Of a stretch of DNA of 64,000 nucleotides, positions 44,715 through 53,686 are shown in pieces. The stretch comes from Streptomyces griseochromogenes (GTDB taxonomy: Bacteria; Actinomycetota; Actinomycetes; Streptomycetales; Streptomycetaceae), in assembly GCF_001542625.1 (NCBI RefSeq), contig NZ_CP016279.1, forward strand, positions 1,426,001-1,490,000, given 5' to 3'. The position numbers were made by a program, and so were the translations under genes. The notes under the pieces are model-generated. The model searched no databases and was not told the origin of the DNA. It saw only the letters and a list, made by a program, of their open reading frames with translations. Position 1 is the stretch's first letter, and every line of letters starts with the position of its first letter.

Positions 44715-44761
44715 AGCATACATCTAGTGCCGGGCTGTCGTGTCACCCCCAGATGTTGTGT
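44715..44761 (-). promoter_or_regulatory. tandem NrdR boxes over the nrdA promoter
   Basis: Two 16-bp sequences read on the minus strand, ACACAACATCTGGGGG (44761-44746) and GCACTAGATGTATGCT (44730-44715), each keep 7 of the 8 core positions of the NrdR consensus acaCwAtATaTwGtgt. Their starts are 31 bp apart, about three helical turns, as for known NrdR box pairs. The second contains a -10-like TATGCT. Confidence 0.65.
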
Positions 44762-44794
44762 CTGTTGCGTGTTGTGGCGGCTTCAGAGTGTCAA

Positions 44795-44833
44795 CAGCGG
44801 GCCGCCGTGGTACTTGTTGTCGGCGGCCCGCTG
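44795..44833 (-). terminator. terminator after the MctP-type gene
   Basis: A 13-bp perfect stem (44795-44807 with 44821-44833) with 13-nt loop. It lies downstream of the transporter stop and upstream of the nrdA promoter. A second small hairpin (CGCGCCC...GGGCGCG, near 44865-44883) precedes it and belongs to the family 2 repeat. Confidence 0.6.
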
Positions 44834-44885
44834 CGGGTGGATCGTGGTTGCTCGCGCAGTTCCTCGCGCCCCTTCAGGGCGCGTT

Positions 44886-46514
44886 TCAGTGCCCGGCGTC
44901 CGCCGTGGCCGGCGGGAGTTCCACCTGAACTCCCGGCTCGCCCGCGTCCGCCGTGTAGTCCTCCGGGCGGGTCTCGTCGAGCCCCTCGGGGGCCTTCAGG
45001 GCCTTCAGGACGACGGTGAGGACCAGCGTGACGAGGACGTTCAGGACGAAGGCCGTCAGGCCGATGTAGCCGATCTCGCCGATGCCCGGGATCTCCTTGG
45101 CGTTGCCGCCGAAGTGCTTCTGGGTCGGGGAGGCGATGCCGTACGCGGCGAACGTGCCGTACACCATGCCGACCGCCCAGCCGGCCAGCAGCGCCCAGCG
45201 GTGGAACCAGCGGGTGAACAGGCCGCCGACCAGGGCCGGGAAGGTCTGCAGGATCCAGATGCCGCCCAGCAGCTGGAAGTTGATGGCGACTGTCTTGTCC
45301 ATGGTCAGCACGAAGACCAGGGCGCCGACCTTCACCAGCAGCGACACGAACTTGGAGACCTGGGCCTCCTGCTTCGGCGTGGCGTCCGGCTTGATGAAGT
45401 CCTTGTAGATGTTGCGGGTGAAGAGGTTCGCCGCCGCGATGGACATGATGGCCGCGGGCACGAGGGCGCCGATGCCGATCGCCGCGAAGGCCACGCCCGC
45501 GAACCAGTCCGGGAACATGTCCTCGAACAGCTGCGGGATGGCCAGCTGCCCGTTGGTGACCTTCACCCCGGCCGCGACCGCCATGAAGCCGAGGAGGGCC
45601 AGCAGGCCCAGCATCAGCGAGTACAGCGGCAGGATCGTGGTGTTGCGCCGGATCACCTCACGGCTCCTGGACGACAGCGTCGCGGTGATCGAGTGCGGAT
45701 ACATGAACAGCGCGAGCGCCGAGCCGAGCGCCAGCGTGGCGTACGTCCACTGGCCCGCCCGAGGCGGGGCGAGCACGCCGCGCGGCTTGCCCGTCGCCGG
45801 GTTGACTTGGCTGAAGGCGTGGCCCGCCTTGGCGAAGACGTCGTCGAACCCGCCCAGCTTGATCGGGATGTAGATGATCGCCACCGTGATCACGATGTAG
45901 ATCAGCGCGTCCTTGACGAACGCGATCAGGGCGGGGGCGCGCAGACCCGAGGAGTAGGTGTACGCCGCCAGCACGCCGAAGGCGATCAGCAGGGGGAGGT
46001 CCTTGACGAACCAGTTGGTGTTCTCGCCGCCGCCCACGCCCATCACGTCCAGCACGGCCTGGATGCCGACGAGCTGGAGCGCGATGTACGGCATCGTCGC
46101 GAGGATGCCGGTCAGCGCCACGGCCAGCGACAGGCCCTTGGAGCCGAAGCGGCCGCGCACGAAGTCCGAGGTCGTCACGTAGCCGTGCTTGTGGGACACC
46201 GACCACAGGCGCGGCAGGAACGTGAAGATCAGCGGGTAGACGAGGATCGTGTACGGGACGGCGAAGAAGCCCGCCGCGCCCGCCGCGTAGACGGCCGCGG
46301 GCACGGCGACGAACGTGTACGCCGTGTAGAGGTCGCCGCCGAGCAGGAACCAGGTGATCCAGGTGCCGAACGACCGTCCGCCCAGGCCCCATTCGTCCAG
46401 GGAGTGCTCGTTGTCGGCCCTGCGCCAGCGGGCGGCCAGGAAGCCCATGACCGTGACGGCCAGGAAGAAGAAGATGAAGACGCCGAGCGCGACGCCGTTG
46501 ACGCCGTCCTTCAC
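44886..46514 (-). CDS. mctP: MctP-type sodium:solute symporter (monocarboxylate permease)
   Basis: 542 aa, about 13-14 membrane helices, of the SSS family. Segments typical of the MctP/acetate group: EWGLGGRSFGTWITWFLLGGDLYTAYTF near the N-terminus and GYVTTSDFVRGRFGSKGL. Substrate inferred as small monocarboxylates. It is preceded by a small DUF3311-type protein with a GTGA overlap, the standard pairing for this transporter in actinobacteria. Confidence 0.87.
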   Translation of the reverse strand: MKDGVNGVALGVFIFFFLAVTVMGFLAARWRRADNEHSLDEWGLGGRSFGTWITWFLLGGDLYTAYTFVAVPAAVYAAGAAGFFAVPYTILVYPLIFTFLPRLWSVSHKHGYVTTSDFVRGRFGSKGLSLAVALTGILATMPYIALQLVGIQAVLDVMGVGGGENTNWFVKDLPLLIAFGVLAAYTYSSGLRAPALIAFVKDALIYIVITVAIIYIPIKLGGFDDVFAKAGHAFSQVNPATGKPRGVLAPPRAGQWTYATLALGSALALFMYPHSITATLSSRSREVIRRNTTILPLYSLMLGLLALLGFMAVAAGVKVTNGQLAIPQLFEDMFPDWFAGVAFAAIGIGALVPAAIMSIAAANLFTRNIYKDFIKPDATPKQEAQVSKFVSLLVKVGALVFVLTMDKTVAINFQLLGGIWILQTFPALVGGLFTRWFHRWALLAGWAVGMVYGTFAAYGIASPTQKHFGGNAKEIPGIGEIGYIGLTAFVLNVLVTLVLTVVLKALKAPEGLDETRPEDYTADAGEPGVQVELPPATADAGH

Positions 46515-46774
46515 TTCGCCGCACCCCCGTTCGCGCCCTTGCGGGCGCGCTGGTCACGCTGCCACAGCCGGTACGCCAGCATCGTGAGCGCGGTGGAGAT
46601 CAGCACCCACAGCATCTGGTACCAGTAGAAGAACGGGATCCCGATGAAGGCGGGATCCGTCTTGGCGTACGAGCCGACCCACAGCATCGCCACGAAGGGT
46701 GCGACGAGGCACAGGCCGATGATCACGCGGGCCGGTGTCACGACCGGTGGTCTCACTTCAGGCGTTTCGGACAT
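46511..46774 (-). CDS. DUF3311 small membrane protein
   Basis: 87 aa with two membrane helices (about residues 18-38 and 50-72) and a basic tail (RDQRARKG). Small proteins of this family are encoded next to SSS transporters and may stabilise them. The start at 46774 (MSETPEV) is preferred to the upstream ATG at 46795. It overlaps the transporter start by four bases. Confidence 0.82.
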   Translation of the reverse strand: MSETPEVRPPVVTPARVIIGLCLVAPFVAMLWVGSYAKTDPAFIGIPFFYWYQMLWVLISTALTMLAYRLWQRDQRARKGANGGAAK

Positions 46775-46910
46775 GCCACGGCTCCGTCCCCTCACTGATC
46801 ACCTGTGTAATGCGCAGGCAATCTAGGTGACGGTGTCATGGATGCGGAAGACCTCGTCCGCATGTCGGTATGTCGATTTGGAGGTTGAGTCGTGAAGACC
46901 TCAACTCCGC

Positions 46911-47756
<846 letters not shown>

Positions 47757-47810
47757 TCAGGGCTCCACCCGCACGCTCCGTGATCTCCTCTATATACCGT
47801 CGGACCCGTT

Positions 47811-47826
47811 GCTGGTCTAGTCCAAC
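47811..47826. promoter_or_regulatory. DasR-responsive element (dre) upstream of dasR
   Basis: GCTGGTCTAGTCCAAC matches the dre consensus (A/G)CTGGTCTAGACCA(G/C)T with its central TGGTCTAG-TCCA arms. It lies about 135 bp before the dasR start, consistent with autoregulation. Confidence 0.8.
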
Positions 47827-47862
47827 GGGGTGGGCGCCGGCACCAGGGCCGGCACCCCCGCC

Positions 47863-48648
47863 CTAGATCCCCTGCCACTCCGGCTTGTTCGTGTAGGTGT
47901 GCCGGAAGTAGTCGGCCAGCTTGAGCTTGGACGCGGCGGCCTCGTCGACGACCACCGTGGCATGCGGGTGCAGCTGGAGCGCGGAGGCCGGGCAGACGGC
48001 CGCGACCGGTCCCTCGACGGTCGCGGCGACCGCGTCCGCCTTGCCCTCGCCCGTCGCGAGCAGCACCAGGTGGCGGGCCTCCAGGATGGTGCCGATGCCC
48101 TGGGTGATGACGTGGTGCGGCACCTGTGCGATGTCGCCGTCGAAGAAGCGCGCGTTGTCGATCCGGGTCTGCTCGGTCAGCGTCTTGATCCGGGTGCGCG
48201 AGGCGAGCGAGGAGCACGGCTCGTTGAATCCGATGTGCCCGTCCGTCCCGATGCCCAGCAGCTGCAGGTCCACCCCGCCGGCCCCGGCGAGCGCCCGGTC
48301 GTACGCCTCGCACGCCGCCTGGACGTCGGCGGCGGTGCCGTCCGGGCCCATGAACGCGTCCATCCGGACACCCAGCGGCTCCAGCACCTCGCGGCGCAGC
48401 ACCGAACGGTAGGACTCCGGGTGCTCGGCGGGCAGTCCCACGTATTCGTCGAGCTGCGCTATTCGGGCCCGCGTCGCGTCCACGGCGCCGGAGCGGACCT
48501 TGGCGGTCAGGGCCTGGTAGATGGGCAGCGGAGTGGAACCGGTGGCGACACCGAGCAGGGCGTCGGGCTTGCGTCGCAGCAGCTGGGTCATGGCCTCGGC
48601 GATCAGCTCGCCGCCCGCCGCGGCGTCCGGAACGATGACAACTTCCAC
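47863..48648 (-). CDS. nagB: glucosamine-6-phosphate deaminase
   Basis: 261 aa. Converts glucosamine-6-phosphate to fructose-6-phosphate and ammonia. Motifs: substrate loop ATGSTPLPIYQAL (about 36), active-site LDEYVGL (about 67) and GIGTDGHIGFNEP (about 130-142) with the catalytic Asp and His. A dre site immediately upstream (48676-48691) fits control by DasR. Same strand as dasR, 188 bp apart. Confidence 0.95.
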   Translation of the reverse strand: MEVVIVPDAAAGGELIAEAMTQLLRRKPDALLGVATGSTPLPIYQALTAKVRSGAVDATRARIAQLDEYVGLPAEHPESYRSVLRREVLEPLGVRMDAFMGPDGTAADVQAACEAYDRALAGAGGVDLQLLGIGTDGHIGFNEPCSSLASRTRIKTLTEQTRIDNARFFDGDIAQVPHHVITQGIGTILEARHLVLLATGEGKADAVAATVEGPVAAVCPASALQLHPHATVVVDEAAASKLKLADYFRHTYTNKPEWQGI

Positions 48649-48675
48649 GCTGGGCCTGCCGTTCTGAAGTCGCTA

Positions 48676-48691
48676 TGTGGTTTAGACCAAT
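48676..48691. promoter_or_regulatory. dre upstream of nagB
   Basis: TGTGGTTTAGACCAAT, a good dre match (TGGT-T-TAGACCA core), 28 bp before the nagB start. It would also lie in the divergent promoter region of the TetR gene. Confidence 0.75.
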
Positions 48692-48745
48692 CTAACAGAA
48701 TCGGGCCCGGAGGGGCACTGGGCGGCGCGGTTCCGCAAACCCGCC

Positions 48746-48776
48746 GACATTTCTCTAGGGAGCGCTATAAAATGTC
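48746..48776 (+). promoter_or_regulatory. inverted repeat over TetR-gene start, possible operator
   Basis: GACATTT (48746-48752) and AAATGTC (48770-48776) form an inverted repeat that includes the start codon. TetR genes are often autoregulated through such operators; binding here is inference. Confidence 0.4.
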
Positions 48777-49410
48777 TTCCATGGTGACCGGCCAGGAGGC
48801 GAATCAGCAGGTCAGGGCGTCCAGGTCGCGCGGCCGTCCGCGCTCCTTCGATCGCGCCACCGCGCTGGAGAAGGCGCTCATGGCCTTCTGGAAGCACGGC
48901 TACGAGGCGACCTCGGTCTCCGACCTCACCCGGATCATGGGCATCGGCGCCCCGAGCCTGTACGCGGCCTTCGGTGACAAGCGGACCCTGTTCGAGGAGG
49001 TCGTCCGGGTCTACGCCGACACCCACGGCGCCTTCGGCGACCGCGCCCTCGCCGAGGAGCCCACCGCCCGCGCCGCCGTCGAGCGCACGCTGCGCGAGGC
49101 CGCCGCCGAGTACACCGACCCGGCCCATCCCTACGGCTGTCTGGTCGTCCACGCGGCCACCAACTGCACCAGCCCCGAGATCGAGCAGCTGCTGCGGGAG
49201 CGGCGCAACGCCGGCATCGGTGCCCTCGAATCCCGTATCCGGGCCGATGTCGCCGAGGGGCGACTGCCGGCCGGCACCGACGCCGCGGCCCTCGCCCGAC
49301 ACGCCGGAGCGATGATCCAGGGCATGTCCCAGCAGGCCCGGGACGGGGCCGGTCGGGCGGAACTGGAGGCGCTCGCGGAAATTGCCATGGCCATCTGGCC
49401 CCGTGACTGA
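48772..49410 (+). CDS. TetR-family transcriptional regulator
   Basis: 212 aa. HTH around residues 22-65 (ALEKALMAFWKHGYEATSVSDLTRIMGIGAPSLYAAFGDKRTLFEEV) is typical TetR. The core has CLVVHAATNC, resembling the effector pocket of AcrR-like members. ATG 48772 has AGGGAG upstream; ATG 48781 is an alternative. It diverges from nagB, sharing the intergenic region with a dre. Confidence 0.88.
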   Translation: MSSMVTGQEANQQVRASRSRGRPRSFDRATALEKALMAFWKHGYEATSVSDLTRIMGIGAPSLYAAFGDKRTLFEEVVRVYADTHGAFGDRALAEEPTARAAVERTLREAAAEYTDPAHPYGCLVVHAATNCTSPEIEQLLRERRNAGIGALESRIRADVAEGRLPAGTDAAALARHAGAMIQGMSQQARDGAGRAELEALAEIAMAIWPRD

Positions 49411-49749
49411 GCCGGGCGGGCTAGGCTGCGTGGCATCGCGTGCCCTCAGACTTCAATGCATACCCGCACGCGCATGGACACGCCATCGTGGTCTAGTCCA
49501 CAATGTACAACGTGCCATTGTAGGAAATCTCAAGAACTTCCGCCTTCCCCGCACAGGAAGGCGGACCGAGGAACCGGAGCTCTCTGCCCTGACTGCCCCG
49601 GCTCCTCGACCTTCGGCCGGACGGGACCGCACACCCCGCGGCCGATGATGCTCCGGGCTGCGGTGCCGGGAGGGTTGAGGGTCCCTCTCAGGCGCCGCGG
49701 CCCGCGGGTGTTTTCCGGCCATGTGCGAGCCCCGGGTACGCTCGCAGAC
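49411..49749. other. intergenic region with a third dre
   Basis: 339 bp between the TetR gene and the sensor kinase. It contains a dre at 49487-49502 and AT-richer sequence just after it, the likely promoter region. No supported ORF. Confidence 0.5.
49487..49502. promoter_or_regulatory. dre upstream of the PdtaS-like kinase
   Basis: CGTGGTCTAGTCCACA, the best-centred of three dre matches in the window (GTGGTCTAG-TCCAC). It lies about 250 bp before the kinase start. Confidence 0.7.
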
Positions 49750-51225
49750 GTGCCCTCCATGAACGAACTCGTACGCCAGCACACGGCCCTCGACGACTCC
49801 GATCTCGAGTGGCTCCACCTGCTGGTCTCGGAGTGGCAGCTGCTCTCCGACCTCTCCTTCGCCGACCTGGTCCTGTGGGTCCCCACCCGTGACGGCACCC
49901 GGTACGTCTCGGTCGCCCAGATGCGCCCCAACACCGGCCCGACCTCCTATCAGGACGACATGGTCGGCCACCTCGTCCCGCGCGGCCGGCGGCCCATGCT
50001 GGACGCGGCGCTGGACGAGGGCCGGATCGTGCGCGAGGGCGACCCGGAGTGGCGCGAAGAGGTCCCCGTACGGATCGAGTCGATCCCCGTACGGCGTGAG
50101 GGCCGCGTCCTCGGCGTCATCGCCCGCAACACCAACCTGCTGACCGTCCGCACCCCGAGCCGCCTCGAGCTGACCTACCTCCAGAGCGCCTCCGACCTCG
50201 CGCAGATGATCGCGGCAGGATCGTTCCCCTTCCCCGGCCAGCAGGTCGACATGGACGCCTCCCCGCGCGTCGGCGACGGCCTGATCCGGCTGGACGCGGA
50301 CGGCATCGTCCAGTACGCGTCCCCGAACGCGCTGTCCGCCTTCCACCGCATGGGCCTCGCCGCCGACCTGGTCGGACAGCACCTGGGGCAGACCACGGCC
50401 GAACTCGCCCCGACCCGGGGTCCGGTGGACGAGGCGCTCGCCAAGGTGGCGAGCGGCTGGGCGCCGCGCGAGTTCGAGATCGAGGCGAACGACGGTGTGA
50501 TCCAGTTCCGGGCCATCCCGCTCAAGCCCAAGGGCACCCGCATCGGTTCCCTGGTGCTGCTCCGGGACGTCACCGAACTCCGCCGCCGCGAACGTGAGTT
50601 GATCACCAAGGACGCGACCATCCGGGAGATCCACCACCGGGTGAAGAACAACCTCCAGACCGTCGCGGCCCTGTTGCGTCTGCAGGCCCGGCGTATCGAG
50701 TCCGAGCGCGGCCGGGAGGCTTTGGAGGAGGCCGTACGCCGTGTCGGCTCGATCGCGATCGTCCATGAGACGCTGTCCCAGAACCTGGACGAGCGGGTGG
50801 AGTTCGACGACATCGCCGACCGGGTTCTCGCGATGGTCGCCGAGATCTCGCCGGGCAAGGTGACCGGCCGGCGCAGCGGGCGGTTCGGGATCCTCGACGC
50901 CGAGATCGCCACCCCGCTGTCGATGGTCCTCACCGAGATCCTGCAGAACGCCCTGGAGCACGGCTTCGGCGAGGGCGACACCGGCACGGTCGAGGTCTCC
51001 GCGGTCCGTGGCGGCACCACCAAGGAGGCCCGCCTCCTCGTCACCGTCCAGGACGACGGCGTCGGCCTGCCCGAGGGCTTCGACCCGCACCGCTCGGGCA
51101 ACCTCGGTCTGCAGATCGTACGAACGCTGGTGGAGGGCGAGTTGGGCGGAACCTTCGACATGGTGCCGGCGCCAGGACGGGGGACGCGGGTGATCCTGGA
51201 CGTGCCGGTGCGGGCACAGAAGTAG
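49750..51225 (+). CDS. PdtaS-like sensor histidine kinase
   Basis: 491 aa from GTG 49750 (ATG 49759 possible). No membrane helix: N-terminal GAF-like domain (about 1-150), PAS domain (about 175-290), then a HisKA_2 dimerisation/phosphoacceptor region with IHHRVKNNLQTVAALLRLQ (about 300) and a HATPase_c domain ending NLGLQIVRTLVEGELGG. The fold matches mycobacterial PdtaS, which pairs with an RNA-binding ANTAR response regulator encoded elsewhere. The gene next door, wblE (whiB1), matches the M. tuberculosis neighbourhood. Confidence 0.9.
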   Translation: MPSMNELVRQHTALDDSDLEWLHLLVSEWQLLSDLSFADLVLWVPTRDGTRYVSVAQMRPNTGPTSYQDDMVGHLVPRGRRPMLDAALDEGRIVREGDPEWREEVPVRIESIPVRREGRVLGVIARNTNLLTVRTPSRLELTYLQSASDLAQMIAAGSFPFPGQQVDMDASPRVGDGLIRLDADGIVQYASPNALSAFHRMGLAADLVGQHLGQTTAELAPTRGPVDEALAKVASGWAPREFEIEANDGVIQFRAIPLKPKGTRIGSLVLLRDVTELRRRERELITKDATIREIHHRVKNNLQTVAALLRLQARRIESERGREALEEAVRRVGSIAIVHETLSQNLDERVEFDDIADRVLAMVAEISPGKVTGRRSGRFGILDAEIATPLSMVLTEILQNALEHGFGEGDTGTVEVSAVRGGTTKEARLLVTVQDDGVGLPEGFDPHRSGNLGLQIVRTLVEGELGGTFDMVPAPGRGTRVILDVPVRAQK

Positions 51226-51280
51226 GAAATACCCGGACGGCCCAACCGAAAGCACCCCGAACGGCCCCGAACAGCATTGA

Positions 51281-51307
51281 GCCCCGGGCCACTTGGTGGC
51301 CCGGGGC
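51281..51307. terminator. terminator after the sensor kinase
   Basis: An 11-bp stem (GCCCCGGGCCA, 51281-51291, with 51297-51307), 5-nt loop, then TTAAGCTCGTT. It sits between convergent kinase and wblE genes. Confidence 0.7.
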
Positions 51308-51434
51308 TTAAGCTCGTTGCTGCTCTGCTATGTCGCTAAGCGCATCGGGGGTACTGCGCGCTGCGGCTCGGGGGCGGGAGATGCGTACTCGCTGTACGCG
51401 CCGCCAAGCTCAGGCTGTCAGCAGGGTGGGAGTG

Positions 51435-51692
51435 TCAGGCGGAGGCCTGACGGGCCCGGTTGCGGGCGGCGCGGCGCTTCATGGCGCGGCGCTCGTCCTC
51501 GCTGAGACCACCCCAGACGCCGGAGTCCTGACCGGACTCGAGCGCCCACTGCAGACACTGCTCGATCACCGGGCAGCGACGGCAGACGGCCTTGGCTTCC
51601 TCGATCTGCAGCAGCGCAGGACCGGTGTTGCCGATGGGGAAGAAGAGCTCGGGGTCTTCCTCGCGGCAAACGGCGTTGTGACGCCAGTCCAT
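51435..51692 (-). CDS. wblE: WhiB-family Fe-S protein WblE (WhiB1 orthologue)
   Basis: 85 aa. Cluster cysteines C9, C37, C40 and C46, and GVWGG at 58-62, the same spacing as WhiB1 of M. tuberculosis, an essential nitric-oxide-sensitive regulator that contacts the principal sigma factor. Basic C-terminal tail (KRRAARNRARQA). Start ATG at 51692 follows AAGGAGAGGT. The promoter region carries a CRP-like site, as in mycobacterial whiB1. Confidence 0.93.
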   Translation of the reverse strand: MDWRHNAVCREEDPELFFPIGNTGPALLQIEEAKAVCRRCPVIEQCLQWALESGQDSGVWGGLSEDERRAMKRRAARNRARQASA

Positions 51693-52012
51693 GGCTGCTA
51701 CCTCTCCTTGGTATTACATGCAAGTTGCTTGTGAATGTGAACGCTTTCACGAATCCCTCAACAAGTGAAGGGCCGACCGCCGAGTCTTCCCCGGCGTGGT
51801 CCTGTGTCTGAAGAGGGGTTCCGGTGATCAGTGGAGGCCGGTGTTGCGGGCCGTCCCGATCGCCACGTAGAGACTCGCAAACCTCAGCGACGGATACAAC
51901 CCCTTCCGGAAAGTTTTTTTTGATTCCTCGGTGTCGACTGGGTCACAGCCGTACTTCCATGGGGTGGATCCTGGCCTAAACGTTCGAGTGAAAGGACTTT
52001 CGCCCGTTCCGC
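51693..52012. other. long wblE promoter region
   Basis: 320 bp between wblE and the lipid-kinase gene, both on the minus strand. Contains a CRP-like palindrome (51736-51752), a -35/-10 candidate, and a run of eight T (51916-51923) after TTCCGGAAAG. No ORF supported. Confidence 0.5.
51736..51752. promoter_or_regulatory. CRP/FNR-type site in the wblE promoter
   Basis: TGTGAACGCTTTCACGA fits TGTGA-N6-TCACG; inner core GTGAACGCTTTCAC is an imperfect palindrome. On the minus strand TTCACA (51741-51736) and TGTAAT (51718-51713) give a -35/-10 pair with a 17-bp spacer, so the site overlaps the -35. Confidence 0.6.
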
Positions 52013-52981
52013 TCACACAATCACACGCAGTGCGCGGCGTACGCCTGTGAACGTCACGCTGGTACGCAGTCCCAGGTGGTCGCCGTCCATCTGAAGGGGG
52101 AGGGGGACCTTCGAATGCAAGGTGAACTGGTCCAGGTCGTGCAGAGAGAGCACGTGCTTGCCGTGGGGTCCTCGCTCGGGGGACGAAGTGAGCAACTGCG
52201 TGCCATACCGGGCAACGGCGGCCGTCGAGAGACGGCTGAGACCGAGTACGTCGACGCCCGTATCGAACGACGCCTTAGGTGACGTGTACATCGGGCGATT
52301 GCCGAGATACGTCCAAGGGGACGTGTTCGAGACTATGGCGACAACCAGATCGTGGACCGGGTCCGCGCCGTGCCGTTCGAGGGTGATCGGGCCGTGCCGG
52401 CGGTGCTGCTCGCCGAGGAACTGCCGGATCACCTGTCGTACGTACAACGCGTGCGTCGACTTCTTGCCCAGCTCGCGCTGCTGCTCGACCCGGCCGACCA
52501 CGCCCGCGTCGAAGCCGAGCCCGGCGTTGAAGGTGAACCAGCGGTCCGGCACCGCCTCGTCCTCGGTGCCGGGCGTGCCCGAGGTCAGACCGAGTCCGAC
52601 CAGCCGCTCGCTGCCCTCGCGCAGGGCGTCCAGCAGGGCGCCGGTGGCGTCGACGGGGTCGTTGGGCAGGCCCAGCGCGCGGGCGAAGACATTGGTGGAG
52701 CCGCCGGGGACCACGGCGAGGCCGGGCAGGCGGTCCGGGTCGGGGCCGGCGTGCAGCAGGCCGTTGACCACCTCGTTGACGGTGCCGTCGCCGCCGAGGG
52801 CCACGACCAGATCGATGTCGTCGCTCTCCGCCGCCTGCCGGCCCAGGTCGCGGGCGTGGCCGCGGTACTCGGTGGTGACCGCCTCCAGCTTCATCTCGCT
52901 GGCCAGCGCGTGGATCAGCACGTCACGCCTGCGTGCGCTTGTGGTGGTTGCCGCCGGATTGACCACGAGAAGTGCACGCAT
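52013..52981 (-). CDS. diacylglycerol/lipid kinase family protein
   Basis: 322 aa of the DAGK catalytic-domain family that phosphorylates diacylglycerol or sphingolipid-like substrates. Motifs: N-terminal VVNPAATTTSA, VVALGGDGTVNEVVNGLL with GGDGT (about 63-67), PGGSTNVFARALG (about 92-104), and a C-terminal beta domain with LPLQMDGDHLG. Substrate not predictable. It lies upstream of wblE on the same strand. Confidence 0.88.
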   Translation of the reverse strand: MRALLVVNPAATTTSARRRDVLIHALASEMKLEAVTTEYRGHARDLGRQAAESDDIDLVVALGGDGTVNEVVNGLLHAGPDPDRLPGLAVVPGGSTNVFARALGLPNDPVDATGALLDALREGSERLVGLGLTSGTPGTEDEAVPDRWFTFNAGLGFDAGVVGRVEQQRELGKKSTHALYVRQVIRQFLGEQHRRHGPITLERHGADPVHDLVVAIVSNTSPWTYLGNRPMYTSPKASFDTGVDVLGLSRLSTAAVARYGTQLLTSSPERGPHGKHVLSLHDLDQFTLHSKVPLPLQMDGDHLGLRTSVTFTGVRRALRVIV

Positions 52982-53233
52982 GGATGGCAGCGTACCTACT
53001 GGGGGGTACCGGGCCCAGCTCGAGGTAGGGATCCGGTAAGAGGAAGGGGCGTGAGCCTGGACACTTCACGCTGGTCGCGGGAGGTCGCAGTGGGGTTGGG
53101 GGCGGGGTTTCGGGTGCGGGTTCGTCGCGGCCGGCCGCGCAGTTCCCCGCGCTTCCTGGGGGAGGCACACCCTGCCGGCGCCGACAAGCGTCCCCGTCCC
53201 GGCCCGCGAGTGGCCGACGGCTACCCTGCTGGG

Positions 53234-53683
53234 GTGAGCAGTGAGCAGAACCCCGCCCAGGACATCGCTGACGCCGGCACAGCCGGGCCGCGCCCGCGTC
53301 GGCTGACGTACGCGGCCGCGCTGGCCGCGCTGGAGGGGGCCGCCCTGGTGGCCGGGGGCGTGTGGATCCTCGTCCTCGGGCTCACCGGCGACCCGGACGG
53401 CCGGCAGCAGGCCGTGACCGGCGGGATCACCCTGGTGGCGCTCGCACTGCTGCCGTTGCTCGCCGCGCGGGGCCTGCTGCTCAGGCGCAGCTGGAGCCGC
53501 GGCCCCGCCGTCATCACGCAGATCATGGCCCTCCCGGTGGCCTACAACCTGCTCAAGGCCGACAGTATGGCCATCCCGGGCGGCATCGCCCTCGCGGTCA
53601 TCGCCGTGGCCGCGCTGGTGCTGCTGGTGAGCCCGGCGACGACCCAGGCCCTCGGGATCAAGGGACCGGGCCGGGCCGAGTAG
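53234..53683 (+). CDS. four-helix membrane protein
   Basis: 149 aa from GTG 53234. Four hydrophobic helices at about residues 25-50, 60-80, 92-110 and 112-135, joined by short loops, with a soluble N-terminal 24 residues. No recognised domain. It converges with the sigH gene, leaving 3 bp between stops. Confidence 0.75.
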   Translation: MSSEQNPAQDIADAGTAGPRPRRLTYAAALAALEGAALVAGGVWILVLGLTGDPDGRQQAVTGGITLVALALLPLLAARGLLLRRSWSRGPAVITQIMALPVAYNLLKADSMAIPGGIALAVIAVAALVLLVSPATTQALGIKGPGRAE

Positions 53684-53686
53684 GTC

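Noticed and set aside
51900..51930. T8 run as an intrinsic terminator
   Set aside because: The preceding TTCCGGAA palindrome has no loop and the stem is too short.
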